Assembly: GCA_964036195.1 (NCBI GenBank)
Contig: CAXIWS010000855.1
Coordinates: 1 to 64,000 of the forward strand
Length of the DNA stretch: 64,000 nucleotides
Source: Sphaerolaimus hirsutus
Lineage: Eukaryota; Nematoda; Chromadorea; Monhysterida; Sphaerolaimidae
Reading direction: 5' to 3'
Shown: positions 41,172-52,356 of the stretch, piece after piece
Layout: each line of letters begins with the position of its first letter
Numbering within the stretch: position 1 is the first letter of the stretch
Translations under genes and position numbers: made by a program
Notes under the pieces: model-generated
The model's database searches: none
Seen by the model: only the letters and a program-made list of their open reading frames with translations
What the model was told of the DNA's origin: nothing

Positions 41172-42011
41172 CAGAGTTGTTAGAATTACTGAACTTTTTT
41201 TAAAGTATATGTAAACATAAAGTATTTTACTTTTACTTATAATCACAAAGTATAGAAAACGTAAAATACTTTTTTTTACTTGTACGTACGCGTAAATGCG
41301 AGTACAAAATGTATTCCCAGTAAATTGCAAAAGCGAGCACTTTTCTTCATAGAGTATGTAGAACTGGGTACGTTTTCGATGTACCCCACTCAAAATGGCC
41401 ACTACGAATTACCTAATAGACCCCCGTCGAACCCCCCCCCCCCCAAATTGAGTGTAAAGAGAACGTAAATAACAAAACATTTGTGTTCTGTGAAATGCAG
41501 AACACACGTTCAAACAATAAAGGAGTCACGTTAGGACAGGGTTTAAATGTAAATTAACAGATGTAAATTTACCATCTATGTTTACATACATACTTATATA
41601 GGTAACTCTATAAATACATAGGTAAATATACTCTTATACATGGTGAATTTTTCTACCTCAGCGTACATGACAAACAACGAATTAGCACTCAGAGTTCCAA
41701 AACATTCTGTCGAAGTAATAAACCCCCCTCGAAATACCCGCCCTTGTTTACCCCCCCCCCCCTCAAAATTAACACTATGAAACAATTTCGAGGGGTATTT
41801 CGCGGAAATAGAGTACATTGCAGTGTAGTCGTCTTATAAATATGTCCCACATTGAATTCACAGAAATACGTTTTCTTTACGCGTATGCTTCAAAAACGTA
41901 CGCGTACACGTGAGCACGTTACTTTAAAAAAAAAGTATATGTAAACGTATTTACCACGTACTCGCGTTCGCGTATTTTTCGAGTAAACGTACGTACCTTT
42001 TAACAACTTTG
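41172..42011. mobile_element. hAT-like element CAGAGTTG...CAACTTTG, 840 bp
   Basis: Bounded by CAGAGTTGTTAGAATTAC and TTTTAACAACTTTG and flanked by the perfect 8-bp duplication ATCTCAGG (41164-41171 and 42012-42019). The interior repeats GTAAACGTA/AAGTATTTTACTTTT microunits. A TA MITE (41369-41815) is nested inside. The copy in the tandem duplication is at 44135-44972. Confidence 0.8.
41369..41815. mobile_element. TACCGTATT-type MITE (CGAAATACCCCC subfamily) nested in the hAT-like element
   Basis: Degenerate ends TACGTTTTCGATGTACCCCA and GGTATTTCGCGGAAATAGAGTA, with poly-C tracts and internal CGTTAGGACA, CTTATACATGG motifs shared with 46673 and 47896. The duplicate lies at about 44332-44776. 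Confidence 0.65.
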
Positions 42012-42058
42012 ATCTCAGGGCTCCTAGTATCTACCCGGTCAGAAGTTGCACTGGGGGC

Positions 42059-42234
42059 ACTCCCAGACCCTGTAAAAAGCCCTGTAACATGTCAAATGTC
42101 ATGCAAAGTGTCAAAAGTCATGCAACCGAGTTGAGTTAGGTGCCAACCGACTTGCCATTTTGCAGGGCATTTTCCATGACTTTTGACACTTTGCATGACA
42201 TTTTACATTTTACACGGCTTTTGACAGGGTCTGG
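42059..42234. mobile_element. Palindromic CCCAGACCCTGTAAA MITE beside the Ly6-like exon
   Basis: TCCCAGACCCTGTAAAAAGC...TGCAAAGTGTCAAAAGTCATG pairs with CATGACTTTTGACACTTTGCA...GACAGGGTCTGGGA. The right arm is read through by the Ly6-like frame. The duplicate is at 45020-45195. Confidence 0.75.
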
Positions 42235-42390
42235 GATTGGCACCGGGTTCAAAAGGTTCACAATGATGACGGGCAAGGCGGCGCAGAAGCTCACAGCCAC
42301 GCGCGTGGGAAAGTTGGCACTCTGCCCGTTGCAGAAGTCACTCTTGCAGCAGCAGCCCACTATAGGAATTTTGAGATCGTCTCCGTTCAT
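42136..42390 (-). pseudogene. Duplicate terminal exon of Ly6-like gene (copy A)
   Basis: Identical in protein to copy B at 45097-45351 (MNGDDLKIPIVGCCCKSDFC, then N and a hydrophobic tail). It has the same acceptor CATCGCAG but no second copy of the upstream exon between it and copy B. It could act as an alternative last exon if skipped splicing occurs; otherwise it is silent. Confidence 0.55.
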
Positions 42391-42687
42391 CTGCGATGGT
42401 TTACTTACTACGAACATATCCAGGGGTGGGGCATAATTTCACTGGGTTCGCTACAAAGCCCAGGCTAACAAAACACAAAGCGCCATGGCGCCAGCACCAA
42501 ACCAAAAAGCGTCATGGCGCGCTTGGCGCTGATACGCTGTGATGCCACTGGCGCTTGGCGCCATACTTCCGAAAAGCGTCATGGCGCGTTTGGCGCTATT
42601 TTCCGGTGGCGCTATTGGCGCTTGGCTTGGCAGGTGGCAGTAGGGCTCGAACTCGACTCGACTCGACTCGTGACTCGAGGGTAAAAC

Positions 42688-42960
42688 TGGGTATACTCGG
42701 CGTACATGATACTCTGCCCTCGCACTGATTTATGTCTCGTGTTGGAAGCGTGCCAATGATTATCAAATCATGCGATTTCCGTCAAAAGATGAAAAAAATT
42801 CATCGATGTGAATATATTAATGAATAACATTATAACGACAACATTTTTGTCATCTTTTTGTCATCTTTCATCGCACGCGTTAACCATCATTGGCGCACTT
42901 CCAGCGGGAACCACGCGTGCAAGGTGTAAAGTAACCGGAGTATACCGACCAGGCTGTCCG
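42688..42960. mobile_element. TATACTCGG-family foldback element
   Basis: Starts GGTATACTCGGCGTACATGA and ends AACCGGAGTATACC. Inner TGGAAGCGTGCCAATGATTA pairs with the AACCATCATTGGCGCACTTCC arm. The duplicate is at about 45649-45921 and an inverted relative at 51690-51925. A 60-base stretch of GCGCCATGGCGC-type motifs lies before it (42480-42620). Confidence 0.65.
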
Positions 42961-43450
42961 CAAAAGTATACCCCGTGTTCTATGTACGTGGTATACCGCC
43001 ACGCGAACAGCATATTTTATAACGCGCACCAGTATTTATTTGCGCGGTTTTGTTTATGCTCTAACACGCACACTACGGGTTAAGCAGGCACGCGCGTAAT
43101 AGGGGTCAATCATTTAGCGCGGTATTTTTTTTCACTAACACGCATCATTCGGAAAAAATTGTGTTACATCATTTGTCATACCCCGAAGAAAATATTTTTT
43201 GCGGGTTAGAGCGTGTGATAACTTAGTAAAAGTAAAACAAAATTACTTTATGTGTTCTGTACTCAGGGGGTAAGTAAAACAAATATTTTACATTTATGTA
43301 CACTCAGAGCACTGAAAACCGAATTTTTCCCCAGAAAATTTACAAAATTCGAAGACATTTTAGAAAGAAAAAAAAGACACTAAAATGAAAACGCATTTCC
43401 ACTGTATTTGCAATGGCTACAAAACATCACACTGCACACACCGGCTCCAC

Positions 43451-46407
43451 TCCCGTGAGCCTCAGCTGTATTCATTCAGTCATTTCCAAGAAAAAAATCA
43501 TTCATGACTAAGGGCAGTGCGTTGCCGCAGCAGTGACGAAAATGGTGGCGGTGACGCAGTGATTGTCACCGCCTAGATTCCGGGTGTCACCGCGACAAAA
43601 TGGCGTGTCATCGCGGTGACAATCACTGCCATATAAATTGATTGAAAGTATAAAGCATAAAAAATTGCCCAAAAAAGTTAAAAGCAGCTAAAAATAGGTC
43701 AAAATAGGAAAAAAGGTATATAAGCATGTATATGTATAGCTGAAAATAGTGATTTTGAATGTGAAAATTGGCAAAATGGAGCAAAAATAAAAAAATTTGA
43801 GTGAAACTTGTGGAAAAATCACTCAAAATACCTGCAGTAATTAAGTTATTATAAATAGGTGTCACCGCCTCTTAAATAGCTGTCACTCACTGTCAACGCC
43901 AGAAATTGTGGCCATTTTTTGTCTATGTGCCGCAGCACAAGGTTCAATAGTTTAGATAGGATCGCTGTAGACAAGGAGTGGGGGCTGCGTGTTTTTTATT
44001 GCTTTCAGTCCGCTTTATAGAATTTATGTATTAGAATTTTCTCGCCTATAATACATACCACATTTTACATGTTACATCACAGGCTCACTTCTGCTACTCA
44101 TTTACTCAACACATGATCACCGATCCATCTCAGGCAGAGTTGTTAGAATTACTGAACTTTTTTTAAAGTATATGTAAACATAAAGTATTTTACTTTTACT
44201 TATAATCACAAAGTATAGAAAACGTAAAATACTTTTTTTTACTTGTACGTACGCGTAAATGCGAGTACAAAATGTATTCCCAGTAAATTGCAAAAGCGAG
44301 CACTTTTCTTCATAGAGTATGTAGAACTGGGTACGTTTTCGATGTACCCCACTCAAAATGGCCACTACGAATTACCTAATAGACCCCCGTCGAACCCCCC
44401 CCCCCCAAATTGAGTGTAAAGAGAACGTAAATAACAAAACATTTGTGTTCTGTGAAATGCAGAACACACGTTCAAACAATAAAGGAGTCACGTTAGGACA
44501 GGGTTTAAATGTAAATTAACAGATGTAAATTTACCATCTATGTTTACATACATACTTATATAGGTAACTCTATAAATACATAGGTAAATATACTCTTATA
44601 CATGGTGAATTTTTCTACCTCAGCGTACATGACAAACAACGAATTAGCACTCAGAGTTCCAAAACATTCTGTCGAAGTAATAAACCCCCCTCGAAATACC
44701 CGCCCTTGTTTACCCCCCCCCCCTCAAAATTAACACTATGAAACAATTTCGAGGGGTATTTCGCGGAAATAGAGTACATTGCAGTGTAGTCGTCTTATAA
44801 ATATGTCCCACATTGAATTCACAGAAATACGTTTTCTTTACGCGTATGCTTCAAAAACGTACGCGTACACGTGAGCACGTTACTTTAAAAAAAAAGTATA
44901 TGTAAACGTATTTACCACGTACTCGCGTTCGCGTATTTTTCGAGTAAACGTACGTACCTTTTAACAACTTTGATCTCAGGGCTCCTAGTATCTACCCGGT
45001 CAGAAGTTGCACTGGGGGCACTCCCAGACCCTGTAAAAAGCCCTGTAACATGTCAAATGTCATGCAAAGTGTCAAAAGTCATGCAACCGAGTTGAGTTAG
45101 GTGCCAACCGACTTGCCATTTTGCAGGGCATTTTCCATGACTTTTGACACTTTGCATGACATTTTACATTTTACACGGCTTTTGACAGGGTCTGGGATTG
45201 GCACCGGGTTCAAAAGGTTCACAATGATGACGGGCAAGGCGGCGCAGAAGCTCACAGCCACGCGCGTGGGAAAGTTGGCACTCTGCCCGTTGCAGAAGTC
45301 ACTCTTGCAGCAGCAGCCCACTATAGGAATTTTGAGATCGTCTCCGTTCATCTGCGATGGTTTACTTACTACGAACATATCCAGGGGTGGGGCATAATTT
45401 CACTGGGTTCGCTACAAAGCCCAGGCTAACAAAACACAAAGCGCCATGGCGCCAGCACCAAACCAAAAAGCGTCATGGCGCGCTTGGCGCTGATACGCTG
45501 TGATGCCACTGGCGCTTGGCGCCATACTTCCGAAAAGCGTCATGGCGCGTTTGGCGCTATTTTCCGGTGGCGCTATTGGCGCTTGGCTTGGCAGGTGGCA
45601 GTAGGGCTCGAACTCGACTCGACTCGACTCGTGACTCGAGGGTAAAACTGGGTATACTCGGCGTACATGATACTCTGCCCTCGCACTGATTTATGTCTCG
45701 TGTTGGAAGCGTGCCAATGATTATCAAATCATGCGATTTCCGTCAAAAGATGAAAAAAATTCATCGATGTGAATATATTAATGAATAACATTATAACGAC
45801 AACATTTTTGTCATCTTTTTGTCATCTTTCATCGCACGCGTTAACCATCATTGGCGCACTTCCAGCGGGAACCACGCGTGCAAGGTGTAAAGTAACCGGA
45901 GTATACCGACCAGGCTGTCCGCAAAAGTATACCCCGTGTTCTATGTACGTGGTATACCGCCACGCGAACAGCATATTTTATAACGCGCACCAGTATTTAT
46001 TTGCGCGGTTTTGTTTATGCTCTAACACGCACACTACGGGTTAAGCAGGCACGCGCGTAATAGGGGTCAATCATTTAGCGCGGTATTTTTTTTCACTAAC
46101 ACGCATCATTCGGAAAAAATTGTGTTACATCATTTGTCATACCCCGAAGAAAATATTTTTTGCGGGTTAGAGCGTGTGATAACTTAGTAAAAGTAAAACA
46201 AAATTACTTTATGTGTTCTGTACTCAGGGGGTAAGTAAAACAAATATTTTACATTTATGTACACTCAGAGCACTGAAAACCGAATTTTTCCCCAGAAAAT
46301 TTACAAAATTCGAAGACATTTTAGAAAGAAAAAAAAGACACTAAAATGAAAACGCATTTCCACTGTATTTGCAATGGCTACAAAACATCACACTGCACAC
46401 ACCGGCT
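43451..46407. repeat. Tandem duplication unit B (2.96 kb)
   Basis: Second copy of 40488-43446, starting four bases after it. It ends at ACCGGCT inside the Ly6 exon A donor region. Beyond the breakpoint the sequence is unique (GCAGTCCACTGGCGTAGC). Confidence 0.95.
44135..44972. mobile_element. hAT-like element, duplicated copy
   Basis: Same as 41172-42011, with the nested TA MITE and ATCTCAGG duplications. It was carried here by the segmental duplication, not by transposition. Confidence 0.8.
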
Positions 46408-46519
46408 GCAGTCCACTGGCGTAGCTGTGCGCCTCCGTGGTGGCGGACGTCGAGCCCCTGTTCATGTCGTCCGACGGACGCTCGTCCACGGGGAGGATAG
46501 CCGGGTTAGAAGTGTTTAT
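45097..46519 (-). CDS. Ly6/three-finger-like cell-surface protein, last two exons
   Basis: Exon A (46519-46403, acceptor TGTCTCCAG, donor CCG|GTGTGT) and exon B (from 45351, acceptor CATCGCAG) join in phase 0. The product reads INTSNPAILPVDERPSDDMN...SYASGLQP, then MNGDDLKIPIVGCCCKSDFC, then N-GQSANFPTR-VAVSFCAALPVIIVNLL. The CCC-x2-D-x-CN signature followed by a short hydrophobic tail is typical of the C-terminus of Ly6/uPAR or activin-receptor-type three-finger domains. The tail could be a GPI signal or membrane span. The frame then runs through the right arm of a palindromic MITE to a stop at 45097, unless a GT after AACCCG (45204) is used. Upstream exons with the remaining cysteines were not found. 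Moderately confident. Confidence 0.5.
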
Positions 46520-46527
46520 CTGGAGAC

Positions 46528-46600
46528 ACTCCCAGACCCTGTAAAATGTTCTGAAAAACGGCGAATGCCATGCAAAATGGCCTGCAAAATGGCAAACTCG
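46528..46600. repeat. Half copy of the CCCAGACCCTGTAAA palindrome
   Basis: CTCCCAGACCCTGTAAAATG onward matches the left arm of 42059-42234. No right arm follows. It lies immediately upstream (in minus orientation) of Ly6 exon A. Confidence 0.6.
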
Positions 46601-46672
46601 GTAAACAAACATATTACACGATTTCAGACGTTTTGTAAGAGAAGGCTACTACATTGACAGTGATGTTAGGGC

Positions 46673-47104
46673 TACCCTATTGCCTCGAAATACCCCCCTC
46701 GAAATACCCCCGTCTCGAAATATCCCCCCTCAAAATCGACACTATAAAATAATTATCCACCCCCTCGAAATACCCCCCCCCCCAAATTGAGTGTACAGAG
46801 AACGTACATGACAAAACTGCGGTCTGTGATTTGGGCAATGCAAAACACACGTTACAAACAATTAATTGTTACGTTAGAACAGTGTTAGACTTTTATATAA
46901 GTCAATAGACGCTTATATATAGCGGTTATTGTTGCATTTTTCTACGTCTGCGTACGTTACAGACGACAATTTGGTACTGGAATTTCAAAAAAATTTCTGG
47001 CGAAATAATAAGCCTCCCTCGATATACCCCCCTCGTTTAACCCCCCTCAAAATTCTCACTCTGAAACAATCACCCCCCGGGGGGTATTTCGAGAAAATAC
47101 GGTT
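46673..47104. mobile_element. TACCGTATT-type MITE (CGAAATACCCCC subfamily)
   Basis: Ends TACCCTATTGCCTCGAAATA and GTATTTCGAGAAAATACGGT. CGAAATACCCCC is repeated several times inside each end, with the core CGTTAGAACAGTGTTAGAC. Confidence 0.75.
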
Positions 47105-47223
47105 GTTGACATCGACACCAAATGTCAACTGGTTCAGAGCTTGCTGACGAGCGCACGAACGACGTTCAAACGCAATCTTTGAATTAGGAACGGAACCAGT
47201 TGACCTTTGGTGTCGATGTCAAC
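47105..47223. mobile_element. 119-bp palindromic MITE TTGACATCGACACCAAATGT
   Basis: TTGACATCGACACCAAATGTCAACTGGTTC pairs with the complement ending GGTGTCGATGTCAA. It abuts the previous MITE end to end. Confidence 0.7.
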
Positions 47224-47895
47224 TAGCGTGTGTGGTGCCTTACACACTGTAGAAGTATGTGGGAGCACAGTGGCTGGATGTTATATGCTACACTGGCATA
47301 TCACGGCTTATTATTACACAGTAACATGAATAAATGGAAGCTTTTACACTAAAAATGCCTCAAACTCCACGAAAAGACCACCAATGGTAATGTGTATGAG
47401 AATTTGCGCGCTTGCGCACAAAAAAATGCAAAAAACCTAGTTCAAGTCTACCAGAAATTGTGCCATTTGATTTATAAAAATTTAAATCAGTTTCCACCCT
47501 TTGATTAAAAAAATCAGATGTATAAAAAAAAATCAGTTAAAAAATCAAGTGCCAACCCTAGCAAATGTACGGGTAGAATATATCTAAACATAATTCATCG
47601 CATGAGCCCTCCCTTGAAAAACCTTTACATGTGAGAGGAAAAATAAGTCCTGGGGACTGATTCGAGGACTTACGGTAGCTACCTGAATGCGCAAATATTT
47701 ACACCGAATGTAAATAGTGCTGCAGCATAATCTATGACTTTTGTTGTGGCCGCAATTTGAAAATTTTAGCTCCACATGACACGATATTCTATGATTAGGA
47801 GCTAATTATAATTATATGTATTTACCATATGATTTAAAAACATGACCTCATAGATCTGAACGTTATACCCATTAACACCCACTTATTGTTTTGCA
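47224..47895. other. No gene seen
   Basis: AT-rich, with a partial GGACTGATTCGAGGACTTACGG MITE end at about 47655. No credible exon. Confidence 0.4.
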
Positions 47896-48335
47896 TACCG
47901 TATTTCCTCGAAATACCCCCCCCCTTGAAATACCCCCCCCCTGGTTTGACCCCCCCCCCTCTCGAGACCACTATGAAACAATCACCCCCCCCCCCTCGAA
48001 ATACCCCCCCCCAAATTGAGTGTAAAGGGAACGTACATGACAATAACTGTAGTTTGTGTTCAGTGTACTGCAGAACACACGTTAAAACAATGTCGGTGTC
48101 ACGTTAGAACAGTGTACATACCCTCTACATTCTAATATTAGTCGACAGAACCTTATAAATGGCGGTTTTTGTTGCATTTTTCGACGTCTGCGTACGTTTC
48201 AGACGACAATTTCGTACTTGGTTTTCAAAAATTTTCTTGTGAAATAATAACCCCCCCCCTCGTTTGACCCCCCCCCCCTCTCGGGACCACTATGAAACAA
48301 TCACCCCCCGGGGGGTATTTCGAGGAAATACGGTA
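47896..48335. mobile_element. TACCGTATT-type MITE (CGAAATACCCCC subfamily)
   Basis: TACCGTATTTCCTCGAAATA at the left and TATTTCGAGGAAATACGGTA at the right, bounded by TA. Four to five CGAAATACCCCC/TTGACCCCCC motifs lie in each terminal half. Confidence 0.85.
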
Positions 48336-48981
48336 TTTCCAGCATTGTTACATCCTTTCACACTTTCAGAGAGAAGCATTTTGGCATGTCCGGTCAATGT
48401 CAAGTATAACACCCCATTCACACTGACACGATAATGACCTTTAACCCCATCTAACCGCACATCACACCTGCGCAAGGGGGGGAGGGCGCGCGGCGACGCC
48501 AGCACCCCCTCCCCCGAAATCGGGCGCACACACACACACTCAAAGCACGCGGGGGAGCGGCGGGGGGAAACGGGGGAGGCATATCGGGGTGAATTCAACA
48601 CCCCGAAATACGCGCCGCGGGGGTGCCTTTGAGGCGTCAAAATGGAAAAATTGAAAGGGGGTATGTGCATCCCCGCACCCCCTCCATATATTTGGGGCTT
48701 TAATTGGTTTGGGGGAGGGAAATATTGAATTGGGGAGGGGGGGCATCTGTTGCCAATGTTTCAGTGCGAGATGTTTCAGGCGGTCTGTGATTTTTGATGG
48801 CTCATTCTTTTGAACTGAATAATTTTTTTAAATAATTTAGAGTTAATTTAACATTCATATAAAGACAATTTTTATGACGCACATACATTTTTCAGTTGGA
48901 AATTATGGAAATGTATACGCGAGATCTAAAGTAAACCAGCATAAATTCATTAAACGTCCACCATCAAACCATTAACACTAC
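48336..48981. other. GC-skewed patch, no gene seen
   Basis: 48420-48740 is rich in GGGGG and CCCC (CCCCGCACCCCCTCC, GGGGGAGCGGCGGGGGGAAA). ORFs here are Pro/Arg-rich repeat translations. A CACACACACACA run lies near 48526. Confidence 0.4.
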
Positions 48982-50581
48982 AATTAGCATTCAAAAAATA
49001 ACCCGTGATTTATATTTTCGAAAATCACAATAAATATAAATAACCCGTGATTTATATATATTTATATTTTTTTCAAATTCTGAGTGATATATATATATTT
49101 TTTTAAATTCGAAAAAAAATCACTGAGAAAATCACTCATACTAGATACATTGTGGTGCAAGTATTGCACTTCATGACTAAAACATGTAATTTGTGCAAGA
49201 GAATTTTGAATTTTGCAAGGGAATTTTCTCCTGAAAATCTCTTATCTGCTCATGTAGAGCATGATTGAGTACAAAAAGCGTTTGAAGCAGGTAAAATTTG
49301 TGCCTACACACACTAGTTTTCACCATGACTTTTTTGAAAACTGAAATGGCCAAAAATGGTGACATGTCACCATCCAGTTTTCCACAATGGGATGCTGTAG
49401 ATGTTCAGTTTTCACAAATAGCGTGGATTTCAGTGGGGTTGTTTCGCCAAGTCACTAGTTTGCCACTGTTTACCTAATGTGAAAACTCAAATGATGACAA
49501 ATGGTGATATCACCATCACTTAGTCTTCATTATGTGTGTGACAAAGATGTAAACAGCTAACAATGTTCAAGTAACTTTTTTATGTCATCCTGCTATGAAC
49601 TGTATTGTCACGTTTAGTGTACAAAGCATCTCTCTATCTTATAACATACTTTTCTGAAATAAAAAATAACATCGAATCAAAAATACCCGCGTGATGTCAT
49701 CAAAAATGATCTACAGTAATTGAAAACTCACTTCACCACTTTTGAAAGCTGGCAACACTTGGTGACATCCACCAATGTTGCCAGTTATTAAATATGGAGA
49801 CAACTGTGGAAAACTGTCACCATGGTGTCACCAAAATGTCACCAAAATTTTGCCAAACATGTAGCCGTGTGCCGTGAGTTTTCACAGCTCACCACTGTTG
49901 AAAAAGTAGCTTTTTAAAACACAAGATGATTGCATGAACTACTGCATTTCCTCTAAATACCCCCCCTCAAAATGGACACTATGAATTTATAACCCCCCCT
50001 GGTTTAACCCCCCTCAAAATTCTCACTCTGAAAAAAACAAACCCCTGGGGGTATTTCGAGGAAATATGGTAAGTGAATTTGCACTAAACTTCCTCAGCAT
50101 ACCTGGCACTGCTGCAAGTACTAAGCACCTATTTAGTCAAACATCACTGCCACAACCAGGCACTATAGGTTAAGTGCAACATGTTTGCAGTGCAAAATGT
50201 TTTTGAAGTTGTCATTGAGGTTGTAGGTTGAATTTTTCTGTTGTGATATTTGCGTGATATTTTCACTTGTCAATATTGTATGAAATGAATACTGCTTGTG
50301 AAACAAAAATAACTAGATTGTGGGATGTTAGAGTACATTTTTGTGCTTGCAAATGGTAAATTAAGCCTGCAATAGCCCACAATTTTGCTTGTAATTGAAA
50401 TAAACTGCAAGTGATTTTTTGTGATTTTTTTTTGAGCTTAGAGTTATTTTTTCAGTGATTTAATTATATTTTCTGAAGGCCTTGAGTGATTTATATATAT
50501 TTATTTTTTTTAAGTTTGGGGTGATATATTTATATATATTTTCCAAACAATTGGTGATTTTTTTGAATGCTAACTACAATA
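48982..50581. mobile_element. 1.6-kb element TTAGCATTCAAAAAA with inverted ends
   Basis: Left end TTAGCATTCAAAAAATAACC and right end GGTGATTTTTTTGAATGCTAA are complementary, and CTACAA lies on both outer sides (possible 6-bp duplication). Subterminal GTGATTTATATATATTTAT motifs are mirrored at both ends. The middle has GTGTCACCAAAATGTCACC motifs and a nested short TA MITE (49940-50071). The fragment at 62041-62215 is related. No ORF of note. Confidence 0.6.
49940..50071. mobile_element. Short 132-bp TACCGTATT-type MITE
   Basis: TACTGCATTTCCTCTAAATA to TATTTCGAGGAAATATGGTA. It is a deletion derivative that keeps only the terminal CCCCCCTCAAAAT modules. Confidence 0.75.
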
Positions 50582-50939
50582 TAACAAAATGCAGCACACA
50601 CAAACCGCAACCACACAAATCATAAGCCGCCACGAATGGGGGAACAGCGGGGGGGGGCTGTTTCAAAAGATGTCGCGCGTCACAAACTTGCCACCAAAGT
50701 CACATTTGCCGCGCGGCAAAAGGCTGCACAGCGCCGCGGCAGCAGAAACGAAGGCTGGAACACGACTGCAGCTGCAGTTAAATGGGGAGCGGCTGCGGCG
50801 GGGAACCAAATTTGATTGCCCCCACCCATTATTTGACTTCTTCAGTGCAACCTCGTTTACCTATCCAAACAATGTAAATATCAACCTACATTAGTTCCAT
50901 ACATCCATAAACCATTTTTCCATAACATGAAACGTTTTC
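50582..50939. other. Unassigned, GC-richer stretch with an ORF of 101 codons
   Basis: A frame from 50589 (MQHTQTATTQIISRHEWGNS...) reaches 50894. It has no domain I recognise, its codons are unremarkable, and there is a poly-G run at about 50647. More likely non-coding. Confidence 0.3.
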
Positions 50940-51633
50940 TACTTAGTCCGACTGAAAAGTCCCCGGGCAGTGCTCGCCATTTAGTGATGGAAAAGGCACC
51001 GGGAAGTATGGCACCGCACCGGCACCGGTGCCATTCCTCAGAAAGGGCACGTGGCACCATGGGCACCGGCCAAAAAATGGCACCGGCACCGGCATGGCAC
51101 CCTCGCAAAATGGCACAGCACCGCACAAACCAGCACCGGTGCTGGTGCCCTTCGGTGCCCAGCACCGGTGCTGGTGCCCTTCGGTGCCCAGCACCGAGGC
51201 ACTGGTGCGCCGGTGCCTTTCCATCACTACTCGCCATTTGCTCTAGGGGTGAGCTACGGTCATAAAATTTTGACACGTTAAGATATCAGGTGTTTTGAGT
51301 TTTCACCTTAAGTTTCCAAATTACTCTCTTTCAGCAAATCATGCGTTTGCTGGTAGTGTTGAACCAACACACTGGCTTACACTAGCCAAAGTTTCATGAT
51401 CACAACTTAAAGCAGCGTTGAGCCAGAGCACCATTTGTACATCAGTACAAAATGACCAAAATTGTAACCCTCACGGTTCCGCAGTGGGTGGAGCTAGAGG
51501 GGTGAGATTTTGGGTGAAAACTCAAAACACCTGATATCTTAACCTGTCAAAATTATGACAATGATTATGACCGTAGCTTACCCCTAGCGCGAATGGCGAG
51601 CACTGCCCGGGGACTTTTCAGCCGGACTAAGTA
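50940..51633. mobile_element. Foldback element TACTTAGTCCGACTGAAAAG with nested hAT-like insertion
   Basis: The left arm TACTTAGTCCGACTGAAAAG...GGGCAGTGCTCGCCATT pairs with the right arm AATGGCGAGCACTGCCC...CTAAGTA. Further in, GGTGAGCTACGGTCATAAAA and TCAGGTGTTTTGAGTTTTCACC have partners at 51510-51590. TA at both borders. The hAT-like element 50982-51229 splits the left arm. Confidence 0.8.
50982..51229. mobile_element. 248-bp hAT-like element TAGTGATGG...CCATCACTA
   Basis: Perfect inverted ends TAGTGATGGAAAAGGCACCG and CGGTGCCTTTCCATCACTA; the interior is GGCACCGG minisatellite. Flanked by CTCGCCATT on both sides (50973-50981 and 51230-51238), i.e. an 8-bp duplication plus one chance base. 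The undisturbed right arm of the host shows the motif once. Same family as 2161-3647. Confidence 0.85.
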
Positions 51634-51689
51634 CATGTTATGTCTTTCCCACCCGTCAGAGGGGGTTGGGGTTTTTCACACCATACTAC

Positions 51690-51925
51690 AGTTACTTTAC
51701 ACCCTGCACGCGTGGTTCCCGCTGGAAGCGTGCCAACGATTTTTTACGCTTGCGATTTTCATACAAGGTTGAAAAAAATCATCTCCGTTGACTTATTCAC
51801 AACAATCATTTTTTGATCTTTTATACAAAAATCGCATGCATTATCGTCATTGGCACGCTTCCAACGTGAGACATAAATCAGTGCGAGGGCAGAGTATCAT
51901 GTACGCCGAGTATAACTGTTCTGCA
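51690..51925. mobile_element. TATACTCGG-family foldback element, reverse orientation
   Basis: CCCGCTGGAAGCGTGCCAAC on the left, GCACGCTTCCAACGTGAGAC on the right, then CATGTACGCCGAGTATAAC. Mirror of 42688-42960. Confidence 0.65.
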
Positions 51926-52196
51926 CACAAAATTACTCTTATTTTTTGTATCTACCATGGATTGTTTCATCACTCCTATTTGGCCCGCCCTGTTAAATAC
52001 TTGATTTCGATACTGCGACAGCATCCATTGCGGATGAACACGCAAATGCTTCACTAATCGCTGATGCAAACAAAGATGTTCATTGGCCACTGAAAGTACC
52101 ATATTTATTTATTGACATGTTTTCCCGCCAACCAAATATAGCGTGAGGAACATTTTTGGAAAATGTAAATTTCACAGAATTCACAAGAAGACTGGT
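51926..52196. other. No gene seen
   Basis: A frame on each strand (51788-52057 plus, 51878-52102 minus) has no domain, and the pair are mutual shadows. Confidence 0.3.
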
Positions 52197-52356
52197 GGCA
52201 GTCCCAAGCCCTGTAAAGTGTCAAATGTAAAGTCAAGTGCAAAGTAAAGTGTCAATCAAAACAAAAAAGGAAATATTTTATTACTGAACTTTATATGACA
52301 ATTGACACTTTACATTTGAAACTTTACTTTGCACTTTACAGGGCTTGGGACTGCCC
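52197..52356. mobile_element. 160-bp palindromic MITE GGCAGTCCCAAGCCCTGTAA
   Basis: Left GGCAGTCCCAAGCCCTGTAA and right TTTACAGGGCTTGGGACTGC, with the arms continuing as GTAAAGT/ACTTTAC motifs around an AT-rich loop. Best-preserved member of this family. Confidence 0.8.

Larger units (their letters stand above)
40488..43446. repeat. Tandem duplication unit A (2.96 kb)
   Basis: From TCCCGTGAGCCTCAGCTG to CACACACCGGCT it matches 43451-46407 essentially base for base. The offset shifts from 2963 to 2961 only through homopolymer length changes. It contains a GTCACCGC element, a CAGAGTTG hAT-like element with a nested TA MITE, a palindromic MITE, a Ly6-like exon and a TATACTCGG element. Confidence 0.95.
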
